A stretch of 64,000 nt of DNA from assembly GCF_005239225.2 (NCBI RefSeq), contig NC_133299.1, forward strand, positions 10,916,967-10,980,966. Direction: 5' to 3'. The DNA comes from Populus alba (lineage: Eukaryota; Streptophyta; Magnoliopsida; Malpighiales; Salicaceae). The first letter of the stretch is position 1, and each line of letters begins with the position of its first letter. Positions 1 through 12,299 of the stretch are shown here, piece by piece. The translations under genes and the position numbers were made by a program. The notes under the pieces are model-generated. The model made no database searches. It worked only from the letters and a program-made list of their open reading frames with translations, and was not told where the DNA came from.

Positions 1-1700
1 TGAAAATAATATTAATGAAGGTCTGTGTGCCCAGAAATCTTATTGGACTTTGGTATAGTGTTTTCAGCTGTGCATGTCATTTGAGTAGTCAAATGATCAA
101 TCATTTGACTGTTGATTCTCTGTGTTCTGGAATGTGGGTTTCCCATTGCATGATGCATTGACTAGCTACTTTCTGCAGAGGGGGAACCTTTTGATTATCG
201 CTGGCCTCCTGATCATTTTCTAGAGTGTGGTAGATATCTAAGGCCACAGTTTGAGGCAGGGGAGTGCGTTGACCAGGACACCTCACAATTGCTGTTAATT
301 TGTAGTTGAACAAACTAATCTCATGGTTTAGCCACTTAAACCACTGTTGCTTCACGCATGGGACAGGTTGTGAGCTTCACGCAAACACCTCTTTTTGGCT
401 GCATGGTTGTCACTCCAATCCTTCTTGCTCCGAGTCCTTCAATATTCAGTCTCTACACCTTGTTGGAAACAACTTTGTGCTTCAAAGAAGATAAAGAAGA
501 GGATCGCATTTGTCCTGGTATTCAAATCTCTCTAGTTGTGTGTGCATATTTGAGAACAGCATCATGTAATTAATGCTTGTAGTTTATTATTCTGGAATCT
601 CCCATCATTGAATATAGATAGATTGATTTGTGTTATCCGTTTGTGGAGTCAATTAATCGTGTGCTGTGATTGTTTCATTTTCATTTTTTTTTAAATCAAA
701 AACATGTTGGAAAGAAATTTGGAGCAATACCTGAATAAAATTGTAGGAATTCGTGAGAATATCTGAAAATCGTTCTGAGTAGAATTCATTAGGGATTCGC
801 ATGTAAGAGTTCTGAATAAAATCACTGCTGTATGCCTTTAGCTTTGGTTGAGCCCAGTTTTACATAAACAACGCTTTCTCAGCTGATTTTCCATCTAGCT
901 TGAATTAGACAAAGGAGTGAAGTGTCGGGGAGGTTTAGAAACTTCACTCTCTCTCAATCTCCTGCCCAGGAAGGATGAAAAGCGCAAAAGGACAAGATGG
1001 ATGTCAAGTCATCCATCTAGTCTCTTACACACGTAGGAAGGATGGAGACAATGGGAGGATGGAGAGCGCAAAATAAAAGGATGGATATAAATTAATCCAT
1101 CTAATAGTCTGGCTGACATAGCGAGAGCAAGAATGGAGATCGATACATATTAGGAATGATAGGACTATAGGATGGATTTTTCATCTTCCCTATTCTTCCC
1201 AGGGTCTCTATTCATCCAACCAAAGGCGATTGCAATTTATCTTTTGTAATGTAAACCAACCTAAAACAGTAACCGTGTTGTAGGTTAAATTAAATAGTTG
1301 GTGGAAAATAAGGATCTATGTTACAAAATTTACATGAAAATGGTGGTATAATAATAATACAGGATTCAACATTGGGTTTTTCAATTTAAAGAGATTATTA
1401 ACTAATTATTTTACTAGAAACTAAAGGATTAAATAATAATAATTTAATTCAACAATCAAAGGGTGAATATGAGAGAATGCAATTTCTAATGTCCAAGATT
1501 GATAAGTAGAGACGAAATGGAATACGAGTCCTCGAGAACATATTATATACTGCTTTGGGAAAAGAATGAAAAATACATCTAGTGATTGTTTGTGTGTGGG
1601 TAAAAAATAATAAGAATTTTTTTTTATCAATTAAATAGTTTGGAGTTTTCACTTAGTATTTTAGTCACTAAGAACTTTAACTGATTTTAGATAAGATAAC
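1..1700. other. Unassigned flank, no supported gene
   Basis: No coding region can be defended here. Short open frames exist on both strands between about 100 and 570, but they overlap each other and show no family motif. The stretch could be the 3' untranslated end of a gene lying to the left, which is inference only. Around 900-1200 several diverged copies of an AGGATGGA-type motif occur in both orientations (for example near 970, 1035, 1055, 1080 and 1170), suggesting an old small mobile element. Confidence 0.3.
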
Positions 1701-2426
1701 TGATTGTGTATTGAAAGAATAATATTACTTTTAGTATATCTTATATAAGGTAAGCTGTATTGATTATTTGTTTCATTACTAAGGTATTGCTGTGTTTTTC
1801 TAATTGTTGGTCTTTCTATTGGTCAAAGCATGCCCATCCTAGTAGAGTGGACTATAGCTTTTTATGTTGAGTTTAGCCATTCTAAAATCCAAAAATATTT
1901 TTGGTGCTTTTTTAAATATTCAATAATATATCTTATATATAAGTTCATAATTCTTGGTGTTAAAATACAAAAAATGATTTTTTTTTTTTATGTTTTTGAA
2001 ATGTAAGTCAAGCTCTTATGGTTTTAATAAACTTGTTATTAAATTTAAAAATGCATGCAAAAATAACAAATAAAAACTATTTTTCTTGAATTTAAAAATG
2101 TTAAATCATGCCATGTATTTTATTTTATTTTATGCAAATGTAATTTTTATTTTAGAGTCTCGGCCATATGCAATGCTAGAAAAAATTAGTAAGATGTTTT
2201 TTCCAAACATGGCCTAAGCTAAAATTATCGGGTTAAAAATTGTCTTAAGATTATGTTTGACAAATACACCTTAACAAATAAAAAATTGGAATTTTCCCTT
2301 TGAAATTTTTTGCAAACACGCCCTTACAAGTTGACGGGCTCAGCCTAGCCATGTGAGCTGGGCTTTCCAGCTTGTGCTTAAAGCTCATAAACAAAACCTA
2401 GAATCAAAATGTAATTTTTGAAGACC

Positions 2427-2975
2427 AAAAGGAAAAAAAGTTTGAAACTAATGAAGAATACAAATACAAGCAACGAACCCATAAAATAAATTAACGATAC
2501 ATATCAAAAGATAAAGAGAGAGATATAGTACAAATGATATATCCAAATTGAAAGACATGTTGTAGATTTCGTGAATCGAACCTAGCAACTTCCAACCCTA
2601 ACCTAGGTGTTCAAGGTTATCAAAGATTAATTGATTCAAAATAAGTAATAAATGGACACATTAATAGCAGAGAACAATTATGTATAAGTCTAAGCTGTGA
2701 TCGAAACACACAAGATGGACCAAAACTATAGTTTATAAAAAGTGATAGCTATGACATTCAACTTAAACCTAGAAAAAAACATAGAAACTATCCAGAAAAG
2801 GCTTAAACCTAGAAAATGCTTAAACCCAGAAACTGACATAAAAAAACCTAGACTCAAGTCAAAACTACTCCAAAGATACTTGTATTGACCTACCAAAAGT
2901 ATCAAGAACATAAAAGAAAACAAATGAAAATACAAGCAAGGATTCAATCATTTAAACCACAGAAAAATCCAAGAT
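2427..2975. repeat. Direct repeat, left copy, flanking gypsy fragment
   Basis: This segment resembles 3700-4125 in the same orientation. Shared phrases are 'aaaagtttgaaac', 'aagcaacgaaccc/atgcaatgaacc', 'tctaagct..gatcgaaa', 'aaacctagaaact' and 'acagaaaaatccaaga'. The two copies bracket a degenerate integrase fragment. They are clearly diverged, so the duplication is old. Confidence 0.5.
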
Positions 2976-3701
2976 GGACATCCTTAATTACAAATACTAT
3001 AAGCTTGGAGAGTATGAGGGAGCCATTCATACCAATCTTTATAAGTGACCATCTTATTTTGAACAATCTTTTTTATATATGTTTTGGTGGCCTTTACAAT
3101 TTTATTCATCTTTGGCCTATACAGAGATGGATTTGAATATTTGATCTTCCATTTGACATATAATTTAGTTATTGTTTTTCATTAAAGTTTTGAGCATTAT
3201 TCGTCACTATTCTTTTAAGTAGCCCATATTGACAAATCAACTCTTTCTTAATAAATCATCTAACAACCTTCTGGGTTACATGTGCATATGAACAAGTTTT
3301 AATCCATTTAGTAAAGTAGTTAATTGCTACTAAGATGACTTTATGTCCATTATTGGCTTTTGAATTAATGAGCCCAATAACATATATCACCCATATTGCA
3401 AATGACCAATATGACACCTTATTGAATAGAGAAAATGATAGTGTATTGATTTTATCTTCATGTACCTAACACTTATGACACTTCCTCATGTAATCTATGC
3501 AATTCCTCTCATGGTCATCCAAAAATACCTAGCTCTCTGTATTTGTCTAGTCATCATGTGTCCATTTATGTGTGTAGCATAGGTTCCCTCATGTATTTCA
3601 AGTAGTGTTTGCTTTGCTTTTTTTTCATTCAGACATCTCAAAAGAGCCCCATCAAATAACCTTTTATATAAAACTTTCTTATCCAAGTAGTAATCCATCA
3701 A
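2960..3701 (-). pseudogene. Degenerate Ty3/gypsy integrase fragment
   Basis: Read on the minus strand, 3701-3495 encodes an open piece resembling the integrase zinc-binding region of plant Ty3/gypsy elements: a YKR..DG.LLRCL start, then H.G.....HINGHMM.RQ.QRARYFWMTM. The continuation down to about 2960 resembles the integrase core (ILVAINYFTKW, then a T.NAQNF region), interrupted by several stops and frame changes. The layout fits the Tat/Retand-like branch. No LTR, gag, protease or reverse transcriptase could be recognised next to it, so this is a broken remnant. Confidence 0.7.
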
Positions 3702-4125
3702 AAGGCAAAAGAAGTTTGAAACATATAAAGAACACGAAGAACATGCAATGAACCAAAAGCTAAATCAATGATACAGATCAAATTTCATCGATTAAAAGGC
3801 ATGGAGAGATAGAGCATGAAAGATTAGAACAATCATCTATGAATCTAAGCTTCGATCGAAAAACATAAGACGAACCATTACTACAATTTATAAGAAATAA
3901 AAAATGACAGTTATGAATACTTCAACCTTAAAAAAAAAAAAAAAACCCTAGAAACTAAGAAAAGGCTTAAACCTAGAAACTAACCTAAAAAACCCAGAAT
4001 CAGGTCAAAACTATTTAAAACATGCTTGTACTGACCTACCAAAACCCTTAAGAACTTAAAAGAAAGCAAATGGAAACAAAAACAAAGATTTATCCATATA
4101 AATAACAGAAAAATCCAAGAGGGAT
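3700..4125. repeat. Direct repeat, right copy, flanking gypsy fragment
   Basis: Second copy of the segment described at 2427-2975, lying immediately after the start of the minus-strand integrase fragment. The two copies are not obvious LTRs: no TG...CA ends were found. Confidence 0.5.
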
Positions 4126-5017
4126 ATCATTAACTACAAATATTATTTTATTAATTCTAACATCTATTCTTGACAGACATTATCATGAAATTAGCTTCAT
4201 CAACCCAACATTTCATCAAGAACAACACAATCATATTTTGTTGAGAAACAAAAGGAATCAAAACAAATTTAATAGTTAAACTAGACACCAAAACATGTTA
4301 CTGACTTTTTGAACAACACTGATAACATCAAGTTACAACTCTATAACAACATGTTATGTGTAACAACCCGGCTTTTCAAGCTTAAAACAACAGTTAATTT
4401 TTTTTTTTGTACTTGACACACATCATGTCAGTAATTAGCGAACATGTTCCCTTCACATTATCAATATATAATCCAAACATCAACAACAACTAACATTTCA
4501 TTTAAGAGTGAATCTTACATAAACTCATAATATTATGTTTGCATGATTAAAAGTTCGCATTTAAAATATACATGCATAGTCATGAGTTTGTATTCTATCA
4601 TACAAATAGTCATCACGAATATAATCTAAGAGAATCTAATAATAATTATACATTCAGTACGTTGATTCATATAAAATACATCATGATTTAGAATGCAACT
4701 ACATGATTCCTTGCAAAGGTAGGTTCCTGTGTATCGGGTTTCCTAGGCACCTTGTTGGTATGACGTCCCTACTGCAGTACAAAACATTTACAAGAATGCA
4801 ATTACTTAATAATAATAATAACAATAAGAAAATGGTCTGGTAGTTTAATGAAGCATTAACATTATCTCATGTTTGAAGCGTGACATTTGAAGTTCCTTTA
4901 TGTTCTTGGTATACACAATTCGCAGTACATATATATGCACCAATTTTTGCAATCAACTATAATCTTAAATCCGACCCTTGTTTTAAGACATCATTTGTCG
5001 AGGTTAACTATTCACTT

Positions 5018-5545
5018 ACCCCGGCCAACCCCTTCGAATTCCATCAGCCAGAACTAATCACCCGTTTGTCCTAGTCATCCCTTCGAATGTCATTACCAGA
5101 AACTAATCATTCATTTATTTCGGTCATCCATTCGAATTCCATTAGCCGAAGCTAATCGACCGTTTGTCCCGGTCATCCCTTCGAATGCCATTAGCTGAAG
5201 CTAATCATTCATTTGTCCCGGTCATCCATTTGGATGCCATTAGCCGAAGCTAATTATTTGTTTGTCCCGGTCATCCCTTCGGATGCCATTAGCCGAAGCT
5301 AATTATTTGTTTGTCCCGGTCATCCCTTCGGATGCCATTAGCCGAAGCTAATCAATCGTTTGTCCCAGTCATCCATTCGGATGCCATTAGCCCAAGCTAA
5401 TCAATCGTTTGTCAACATTTAAGCATTTGGCAATCTGATATCTGAATTAACACAATACGACAACGTTGATGATAAGGTATTTCATTGTTCAAGGTCATCT
5501 CTTCAGATGCCATTGACCAAAGCTAATCAACCATCTGTCAACATT
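5018..5545 (+). repeat. 49-bp tandem repeat array with hairpin-forming units
   Basis: About eight head-to-tail units with a 49-bp period lie between 5018 and 5410. Consecutive 'gtcccggtcatcc' starts fall at 5166, 5215, 5264 and 5313. A further diverged unit lies at about 5496-5545 after a spacer. The middle units are nearly identical and the outer ones diverged, as expected of unequal exchange. Each good unit contains ATTAGCCGAAGCTAAT, a perfect 6-bp stem with a CGAA loop, overlapping an alternative TTCGG...CCGAA stem. The spacers after the array (5411-5492 and 5537-5620) are also copies of each other, so a larger unit of about 126 bp was duplicated as well. Confidence 0.85.
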
Positions 5546-6057
5546 TTAAGTATTTGACAAATCTAGTATCTGAATTAACATAATACAATAACATTCATGA
5601 TAAAGTATTTTCATTATTCAACATTATTTAAAAGGAAGGTGGAAGTCACCTACCTGTAGTAAAAGTTCTACTCGTGCTCCCCTGTTGCTGTTGTTGCACC
5701 ACACCGGTGGTCCCTCCTACAGTCACAGACTCATCTCATAATTTTTCTAATTCAAGGATATGTTTTATAATAATCATATCAATAGCTAATAAATCTTTCT
5801 TTCTTTATATCTTACATTTTTCTCATAACACCCACTAATGTTGTCATCCTTTATCCAACCATAGTTGTCATTCCTTCAAGCCGATATTATAAAGAATCCA
5901 TATTCATCTATTATTCATATGTTACTTTCTTATGCATGTTCATTTCCTCATAATAACATACATACATATATCATGTATATTTTCAGAGTTAGTATCTCAA
6001 TATGCAAGTGTTCGTATGACTTAATCCTTTTATATAGTATTCTTGTGGAAGTCTACT

Positions 6058-6400
6058 GTTACTGTCTAACTTTGAACTGTTACTGTCCAATTTCTAATTG
6101 TTACTGTCTAACTTTGAACTATTACTGTCTAATTTTCAACTGTTATTGTCTGACTTTGAAGTGTAACTGTTTGACTTTTCAAACTGTTACTGTTTGACTT
6201 TTCAACTGTAACCGTTTGACTTTTCAAACTGTTACTATTTGACTTTTCCAACTGTTACTGTTTGACTTTGAACTGTAACTGTCTAAACATTTGAACTGTT
6301 ACTATCTAACTTTGAACTGTTACTGTCTAAACATTGAACTGTTACTGTTTAGACATTTGAACTGTTACTGTCCATACATTGAACCGTTACTACCTGAACA
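6058..6400 (+). repeat. Minisatellite of about sixteen 20-23 bp units (GTTACTGT..)
   Basis: About sixteen consecutive units of 20-23 bp share the core GTTACTGTcTaACTTTgAACT, with variation in both length and sequence. The array creates an artificial open frame rich in Cys, Tyr, Asn and Leu on the + strand. That frame follows the repeat and should not be treated as a gene. Confidence 0.85.
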
Positions 6401-8699
6401 CTCATCAGATTTTTAACTATATCTAGAGTTATAGAACTCTGTTTCAAGCGAGATTAGTCTCGTTGGAAAGCTAATACACAAGGCTACAAGTTCAGGAGAA
6501 CCTAGTTCTGCCTTTGAGATAGTCAAAATTGCTCATCAACAAACACTACCCTACAGGGTCTGTCAGGACCCAATCTCGGTTGATGACCTATAGTTAGGGT
6601 TCTACAGCTCCGTATTGAGCAAGACCAATTTCTTAGTTAGCTAACATCCAAAACTACAATTACTATGAAGAAACTTTATCCTAATTCTCTCATCCTTCTA
6701 CTCGAATTCTCTCCAAAAGTTAGGAGACGAATCTGTCCAGATTCATCAACCTTTCCAATTACACACAACATCCACAATTTAACTTTTTCTCTATCATCTC
6801 AACTCCTGGCCATATCACATATCGTTTAAGACTGTAAAAAAAAAAAATATCTTTATAAGAGCCAATTTATCTTATTTATTTCAATCTTCCCTCTTACCGT
6901 CAAAATAAAACATTCTTGTCGATTTTACAAACTTTCCAAACAATATTCTTCTAAACACAATCATTCACACAGTTTCTATCAACCATAAATAACAAACGAA
7001 TAATATTCCAAACAATCTATACTGTCAAGTTGTAATGCATTATTATAAGTATAACATATCCAAATATTAACTTCATCAAATGGTGAAATTTCCAGAAATA
7101 TGGGTTTAACCGAACTGACCTCCAACTTGCAGACCTACGGTGTGAGATACACAACTTCTATACCGGATGTTTGTTTCAGATCTCCACCGTTCAGAATCTA
7201 GACAAAATCAGGAAGAGCAACATATCCAAGTTATAGCCTAATCCAACGGTGGCTGAAGGAGAAAACAGACAACAAAGAAGACTATCAAGAAGTGTATTTT
7301 CCCAGATATATTCCTCCCATAGTATCTCTCAAACGGGGACTGATATAGAGAATCCCTACGGTGAAAATGTACACAACATGGATGAAAACAACATATCCAA
7401 ATATCATGCTGATCCAACGGTGGAACGTGGAGTTATAGCTGTCGGTTGGTCTGCCATCAATATATCTTCTCTCCAGCCTCTCTCTAAACTCTCTCTTACT
7501 CTTGCCAGTCCCCCCAAGAGAGAAAATAGAATGATATTTATAGTTCTAACATCTTATTAATTGCATATTTATCCCCACCCCTTTTTTATCATTTGTACAT
7601 AAACTCCCAACCTTCTGTTATTTGAATATTGACCTTTCTTGATCTTCCATATTCATTTTGTCCTCACAAATGTTTTTCTTTTCAATGATTTAGTACTATA
7701 TTCACTTTTTATTTCATTAATTTCACTATTTTTATCTTAATTTAGGTTTCTTTAATTTAATTTAACCCATTTTACTATCGGTTAAATTTCTCTTATTCTC
7801 TTGATTAAAGTATGAGTGACACATCGTTTTTCTAAACCCTAAAAACTAGGGTTTTTAAATAGGACTTTTTAGTAAATTTCACTCTAGTACCTGTTCTTTC
7901 AATTTTAGAATATGCATCCTTAATTATTCAAAAAAATTCTTAATCTTTGTAATTGCATCCCTCAAAACATTGATTGAGATCATCCGATTTGCACACTCTT
8001 TGCAAATTAGTCCTTGGTTTTCAAATTATGCAATCTGACCTCTATTTGTCATCAAACATTCAATTTTTCTTAAATTGACCCTGGTTTGATCAATTTTAGT
8101 CCCTGGATTTCCACGCCTTTTGCATTTTGGTTCTTGATTTTGAAGTTTGGGATATATGTTCTTAATTAAACTTTAAACTTTAAATTTCTTTCAATTAAGC
8201 TCCTGATTGCACCAAATTAGGTTTTAAAAGTTTCAATTAGATCTTTTTTTCTTCAAATCATTGCAGATTAACTCGAATTAAGCCTCTAGACTTAATTTTT
8301 GTTTAATTGAATCCAAAAAACCTATTAAAAGTTTAATTAAGTTCTTAAACTTAATTAATTCTTTTTATTTTTAAAAATTGACTTCCAAACTTTATTTTTG
8401 CTTCAATTAAGTCTTTTATTAAGTCAATTATACATGCTAGAAGATTAATTGAGTCCTTAAACTTAATTAATTCTTCTATTCTTTTGACATTTTGATATGT
8501 TGCATCTCAAGGACTTATCTTATGTCAAAAATAATATATTTTTTGTTTTGAATTTTTTTATATTATTATTTGGATTTTTTTTATTAAGGAGTTTTTTTTA
8601 TAAAACAATTTTGGGGGACTAAATGTGCTAGCAAAAATCATGAATAAATGAGTTTTTTTTCCCATATTAACATAATAGACAAAAGTATTTTCCAAACTA

Positions 8700-10563
8700 G
8701 CACACTTGGAAAAATGTTTCACAATCTAGCATAGTTAGGGAAGTCACGCGTGTAGCTCATGCACTAACTATTGAGATGTGCTTGTATTATATGCTTGTAT
8801 ACTGGTCCTGCATATAATACATGCGCAACCTTTTTGCCATCCATGTACTACATGCGTGATCTATGCATTAAAAAGTCACCATGTATTGAATGCACGACCA
8901 ATGAAAATACATAGGCACTTCTCAACTCTTTTAGCCCTTTGTCAGTGAAAACACAATTTAAATGGATCTACTGCTCACCGCAGGCGACAATCTAAACATA
9001 GGCAGTCTTTGTTGCCGTTGGGTTTGCTACATTGTGAGGGACTACCTTTGTGCTGGTGGCCACCTTAACAGTGGCAGCATTGCTTTCATGGGTTTTGCAT
9101 TGCTCGAGGGGCTACCCTCGCACCACGCCACCTCGAGCTCTAGGCAGCAGCCTAACGCTAGGTGACTTGGCCGATTCCTCTAGCACGAGGCAACTTGCGT
9201 TGGACAACAGCAACACCAAACACGTTGGCACTATTATGACGGAGGGGAGGTACTAGCCATATGGTTGTTGTCTCTGTCACTAGTGGCGACTTGGCCTAGT
9301 TCATCATGCACTGGACAGGCGTGTCAAATGTGTTGACAATGTTGATGGTGGTGCAACACCATCAATTTCTTTACTTTTTAAAATAATTTATATAATTTTA
9401 AGATATTTAAGAGGAGTTGTTGTAATTTCGCGTTTTATCCAAGTAATTTTTTAAAAAATAAAACATATGGTTAATGGTTCATTGAATAGATAACCGATAA
9501 TTGATGGTTATAGTTGTAGAAATATAAAATCTTATACGGTATAATTATGAGTTTTTAAATTAATGAAACTATCTAAAGTTTTAAAGATATTACAAAAACC
9601 TTTTTTAAAATCCTAAACTTCTTTAATATTGTAAAAGTTTCTTACTATGGATGGTGGATGCATTATAGAAATATTAAGGGTATTTTTAGAAGAAAATTAG
9701 AATAGTAGAGGTAGTTATTATTCGATAATTCGACGTGTATTACATTAACTCATGTAGAGTTTATATAATTATACAACAAGATACGTAAACAAATATAATA
9801 AAATAAATTATAAAAATATGCTTGATTATTTTCTTTGATTAGATGACTGAAATAATTTTTTAATTGCTTAAAGTTGTTCAAATACTTGATCTTTTTTTTA
9901 TTGATTATGAAATAATCAATAATATTTATCTTTATTATTTTTTAAACAAATTTAACATAAAAGTGCTTTTTTTTTTTTTTTTTGCATTACATTACTGTAA
10001 TCTTAACCTTCATCCTATTCATTTTTTTTTTAATTTTTTAATATTATATTATCTCTTTTGTGATTAAAAATATTTTTTTAAAAAAATTAAAAATGTGACA
10101 CTAACATCTTATTAACATATCATGTATCTCATGTTTCCATTCATCGGATGTATGCTCGAGAGACAGACAAGATATAACCCACGTAAAATTGGTAGAGCCA
10201 CTAGTTAAAAGGAAAAAAATAATTTCAGTAGAATAACATATTGAATTATCTATTGGTGCATTAACTCCACGAAAACAGAAAAAGAATGATATTTAGAATT
10301 ACCTAAGGTTTTTTTTTTTTTTTTTTTCATATAACCATTCACGTTATATTAATTTTAAGGAGTTGACTTTATTATTATAATGATATTATTTTTTCTTGAT
10401 TTGTTGGCTTCGAATTTTAAGAATAGTATTTGAAAAAAACTTTTAAATATATCAAATCCATACGTAATAAGTTCATCCAAGAATATATCCTTTACCATCC
10501 ACCAAAAAATATAATAATAACTGTATGTCATTACTAAAGAAAAAACAAAAAGGTATTAATTGT
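8700..10563. other. Intergenic stretch without recognised genes
   Basis: The stretch from about 8940 to 9340 is richer in G+C than its surroundings and has short open frames in two + frames, but none shows a known domain. The rest is A+T-rich with long T runs (for example near 9965 and 10310). Nothing further is recognised. Confidence 0.3.
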
Positions 10564-10568
10564 TTTAT

Positions 10569-11011
10569 TGTAACAGCCTAGCTCAACTCACAACCTACTA
10601 TATATTATTCGTTTTGGGCCTTTCATCATTAAGGTTTTGTTCCTAGTGAAGCGAGCTCATCACTGAGCCTGACGCGTCAAAACGCGTACAACAAGTCAAC
10701 GACCAATACTACTAATAAATCCAGCAACTATCTCCTCACTCGTCGATGTGAGCTCTTACAATTCACCCCCCTTAAAGACCTCATCGGCATCATTGGACAG
10801 CTTGTGAGATCGGCTCTGATATCAAATGTAACAGCCTAGCCCAACCTGCTGTATATTATCCGCTTTGGGCTTTCTGCCTTCACGACTATGTTCTTGGTGA
10901 CGCGAGCCCATCACTAAGCCTGACGCTCCAAAATGCGTACAATAGATCAGCGACCAACACTACTAATAAGGCCAACAACTATCTCCTCACCCACCGATGT
11001 GGGATCTTACA
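10569..11011 (-). mobile_element. TRIM (miniature LTR retrotransposon), structurally complete
   Basis: Two direct repeats, 10569-10760 (192 bp) and 10827-11011 (185 bp), both start TGTAACAGCCTAG and end TTACA, that is TG...CA. They enclose only 66 bp. Read on the minus strand, the base pairs just inside the 10827 end are TTTGATATCAGAGCCG, which matches the initiator tRNA-Met primer site (TGGTATCAGAGC) apart from its first bases, and a purine run (AAGGGGGG) precedes the other LTR. This fixes the orientation as minus. The flanks carry an exact 5-bp target duplication, TTTAT, at 10564-10568 and 11012-11016. There is no coding capacity, so movement would need proteins from another element. The ends (AACAGCC.., TTTGGGC, AACGCG, GATGTGGGATCTTACA) match the look of known plant TRIM families. 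Confidence 0.93.
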
Positions 11012-11690
11012 TTTATTGTGGACTATATTGTATATTGCTATAGTATAATGATGTTATTGCCTTAAAAAAAGCTAATGAAGTAATGTATGAAGGTAAAATA
11101 GTCTTTTCACGAGATTTAATTGACATTATCAAATTGTATAGGGGTAAATCGGTCTTCTTGCTTTTGTAGCAAAATAGAATGATTTAATTACATTTAAAAG
11201 TAGGAAAAAATAAAATTATCGGGCATAGACATTTTAGTCTTTTGACATCTTGATTGCATATTGAAATTATTGAATTGTCCTTAAAAGTAAAAAAGTTAAA
11301 AATAACGTCTAAGGGCATTTTCATTGTTTGATTGTGGTTTTTTTTTTTTTAGCTATAATCAATCTGAATAAAGGGTGATTTTTTTTAAATAAATATAAAT
11401 ATAATTAAAAATCTAAAAGTAGTTGGAACGTGCGTAGCATGCGGTAATGAGTGAGAGGCGTTGTGCTCTTTGGACGTAATATGTTTTGCCTCTTGGCCAT
11501 TAAATGCCACCAAACATGTTGGAAGGTTGTATCATCCTCTTCCCAGTGGTCAAACGAGTGTGAACGAAGGGAAGAGGTTAGGCTTTGATGACCTTTTTTT
11601 TTTTCCTTTTCCTCTCTCTTTTCTCTCTCATCGCCTTGGATTTTGCGTCATCTCTTTAAAAAATCAAATATGATTTCATGTCATTTTATA
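11012..11690. other. Intergenic stretch without recognised genes
   Basis: A+T-rich DNA with T runs. A short + open frame at 11461-11673 has no recognisable domain. Nothing else is supported. Confidence 0.3.
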
Positions 11691-12256
11691 TTTGTGTCAA
11701 TTTTGGTCTTTATTTTTAAAATTTCTATTTATTTTTATTTTAAGGCTTTTTTAGTTTTATTTTTTTTTCAATTTCATCTCTCAACATTTTATTTAATTTA
11801 ATTTTTGTATCTAGTTTGTTTCTCATTCTTTTGATTAGTATTTGTTTTGTTTTTATTTTTTTTTTAATTTTGGATGATTATGAATTTTGCTTCATAATTT
11901 TTTCATGTTTGCCTTTTATGGAGTAATTCCTGTCTCATGAGCCGGGTTATGGGTTTAAGAAATTAGCCCAATTTAACTTTGGTTTTTTAAGTTATTTTTT
12001 TAAATTGATTTTTTTTTTAATTTTATTATTCGACATTAGGTTATTAGGTTATTGAACCTTGAGTTTTGTGATTTTTTTAGCTTTTGTTTTTTTTATGTAG
12101 GGTTATCTCAATCTCATATCTTAAGTTGTGATTTAGTCGAGTTAACCTAAGTTTATTCAAGTTTTGCCTTTGGTCATTGAGTTTTCTTGAACTTCATTGT
12201 TTTATTCAATTTTTTCTTTGTGGGCAACTAGACTAACATACTAACTCAAAGTAATG

Positions 12257-12299
<43 letters not shown>

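Larger units (their letters stand above)
1700..8690 (+). repeat. Composite degenerate repeat region, copy A
   Basis: The left part (about 1740-2300) and the right part (about 7980-8600) both have recognisable counterparts, in the same order and orientation, at about 48700-49330 and 51840-52650. The shared right part is a pyrimidine-rich series of phrases of the type 'ccctggttttcaaattatgcaatttgacc' and 'aaaagtttaattaagt'. I infer two old copies of one large repetitive element. Copy A additionally contains a gypsy integrase fragment (2.95-3.7 kb) and two tandem arrays (5.0-5.55 and 6.06-6.4 kb). Its exact termini are not visible. An inverted telo-box pair (AAACCCTA 7834-7841 and TAGGGTTT 7847-7854) lies near its right end. 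Confidence 0.5.

Noticed and set aside
101..573. Overlapping open frames on both strands at the left edge
   Set aside because: Mutually overlapping and without conserved motifs. Could be the 3' untranslated end of a gene outside the window, but this cannot be shown.
5018..5545. Regularly repeated 49-bp units considered as a CRISPR-like array
   Set aside because: Units are contiguous tandem repeats with no unique spacers, and the window is a plant nuclear genome.
5865..6197. 110-codon + open frame rich in Cys, Tyr and Leu
   Set aside because: It follows the 20-23 bp minisatellite. The repeated peptide is a by-product of the DNA repeat and no domain is visible.
4358..7860. Possible LTR starting TGTAACAACCCGGC at about 4359
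   Set aside because: No second copy, PBS or matching CA end could be located in the window.
8962..9256. Two overlapping + open frames in a G+C-richer patch
   Set aside because: No recognisable protein similarity or splice context; they could be a decayed repeat.
10815..10826. tRNA-Met-like sequence near 10820 considered as a tRNA gene
   Set aside because: Only the acceptor-end complement is present, as expected of a primer-binding site.
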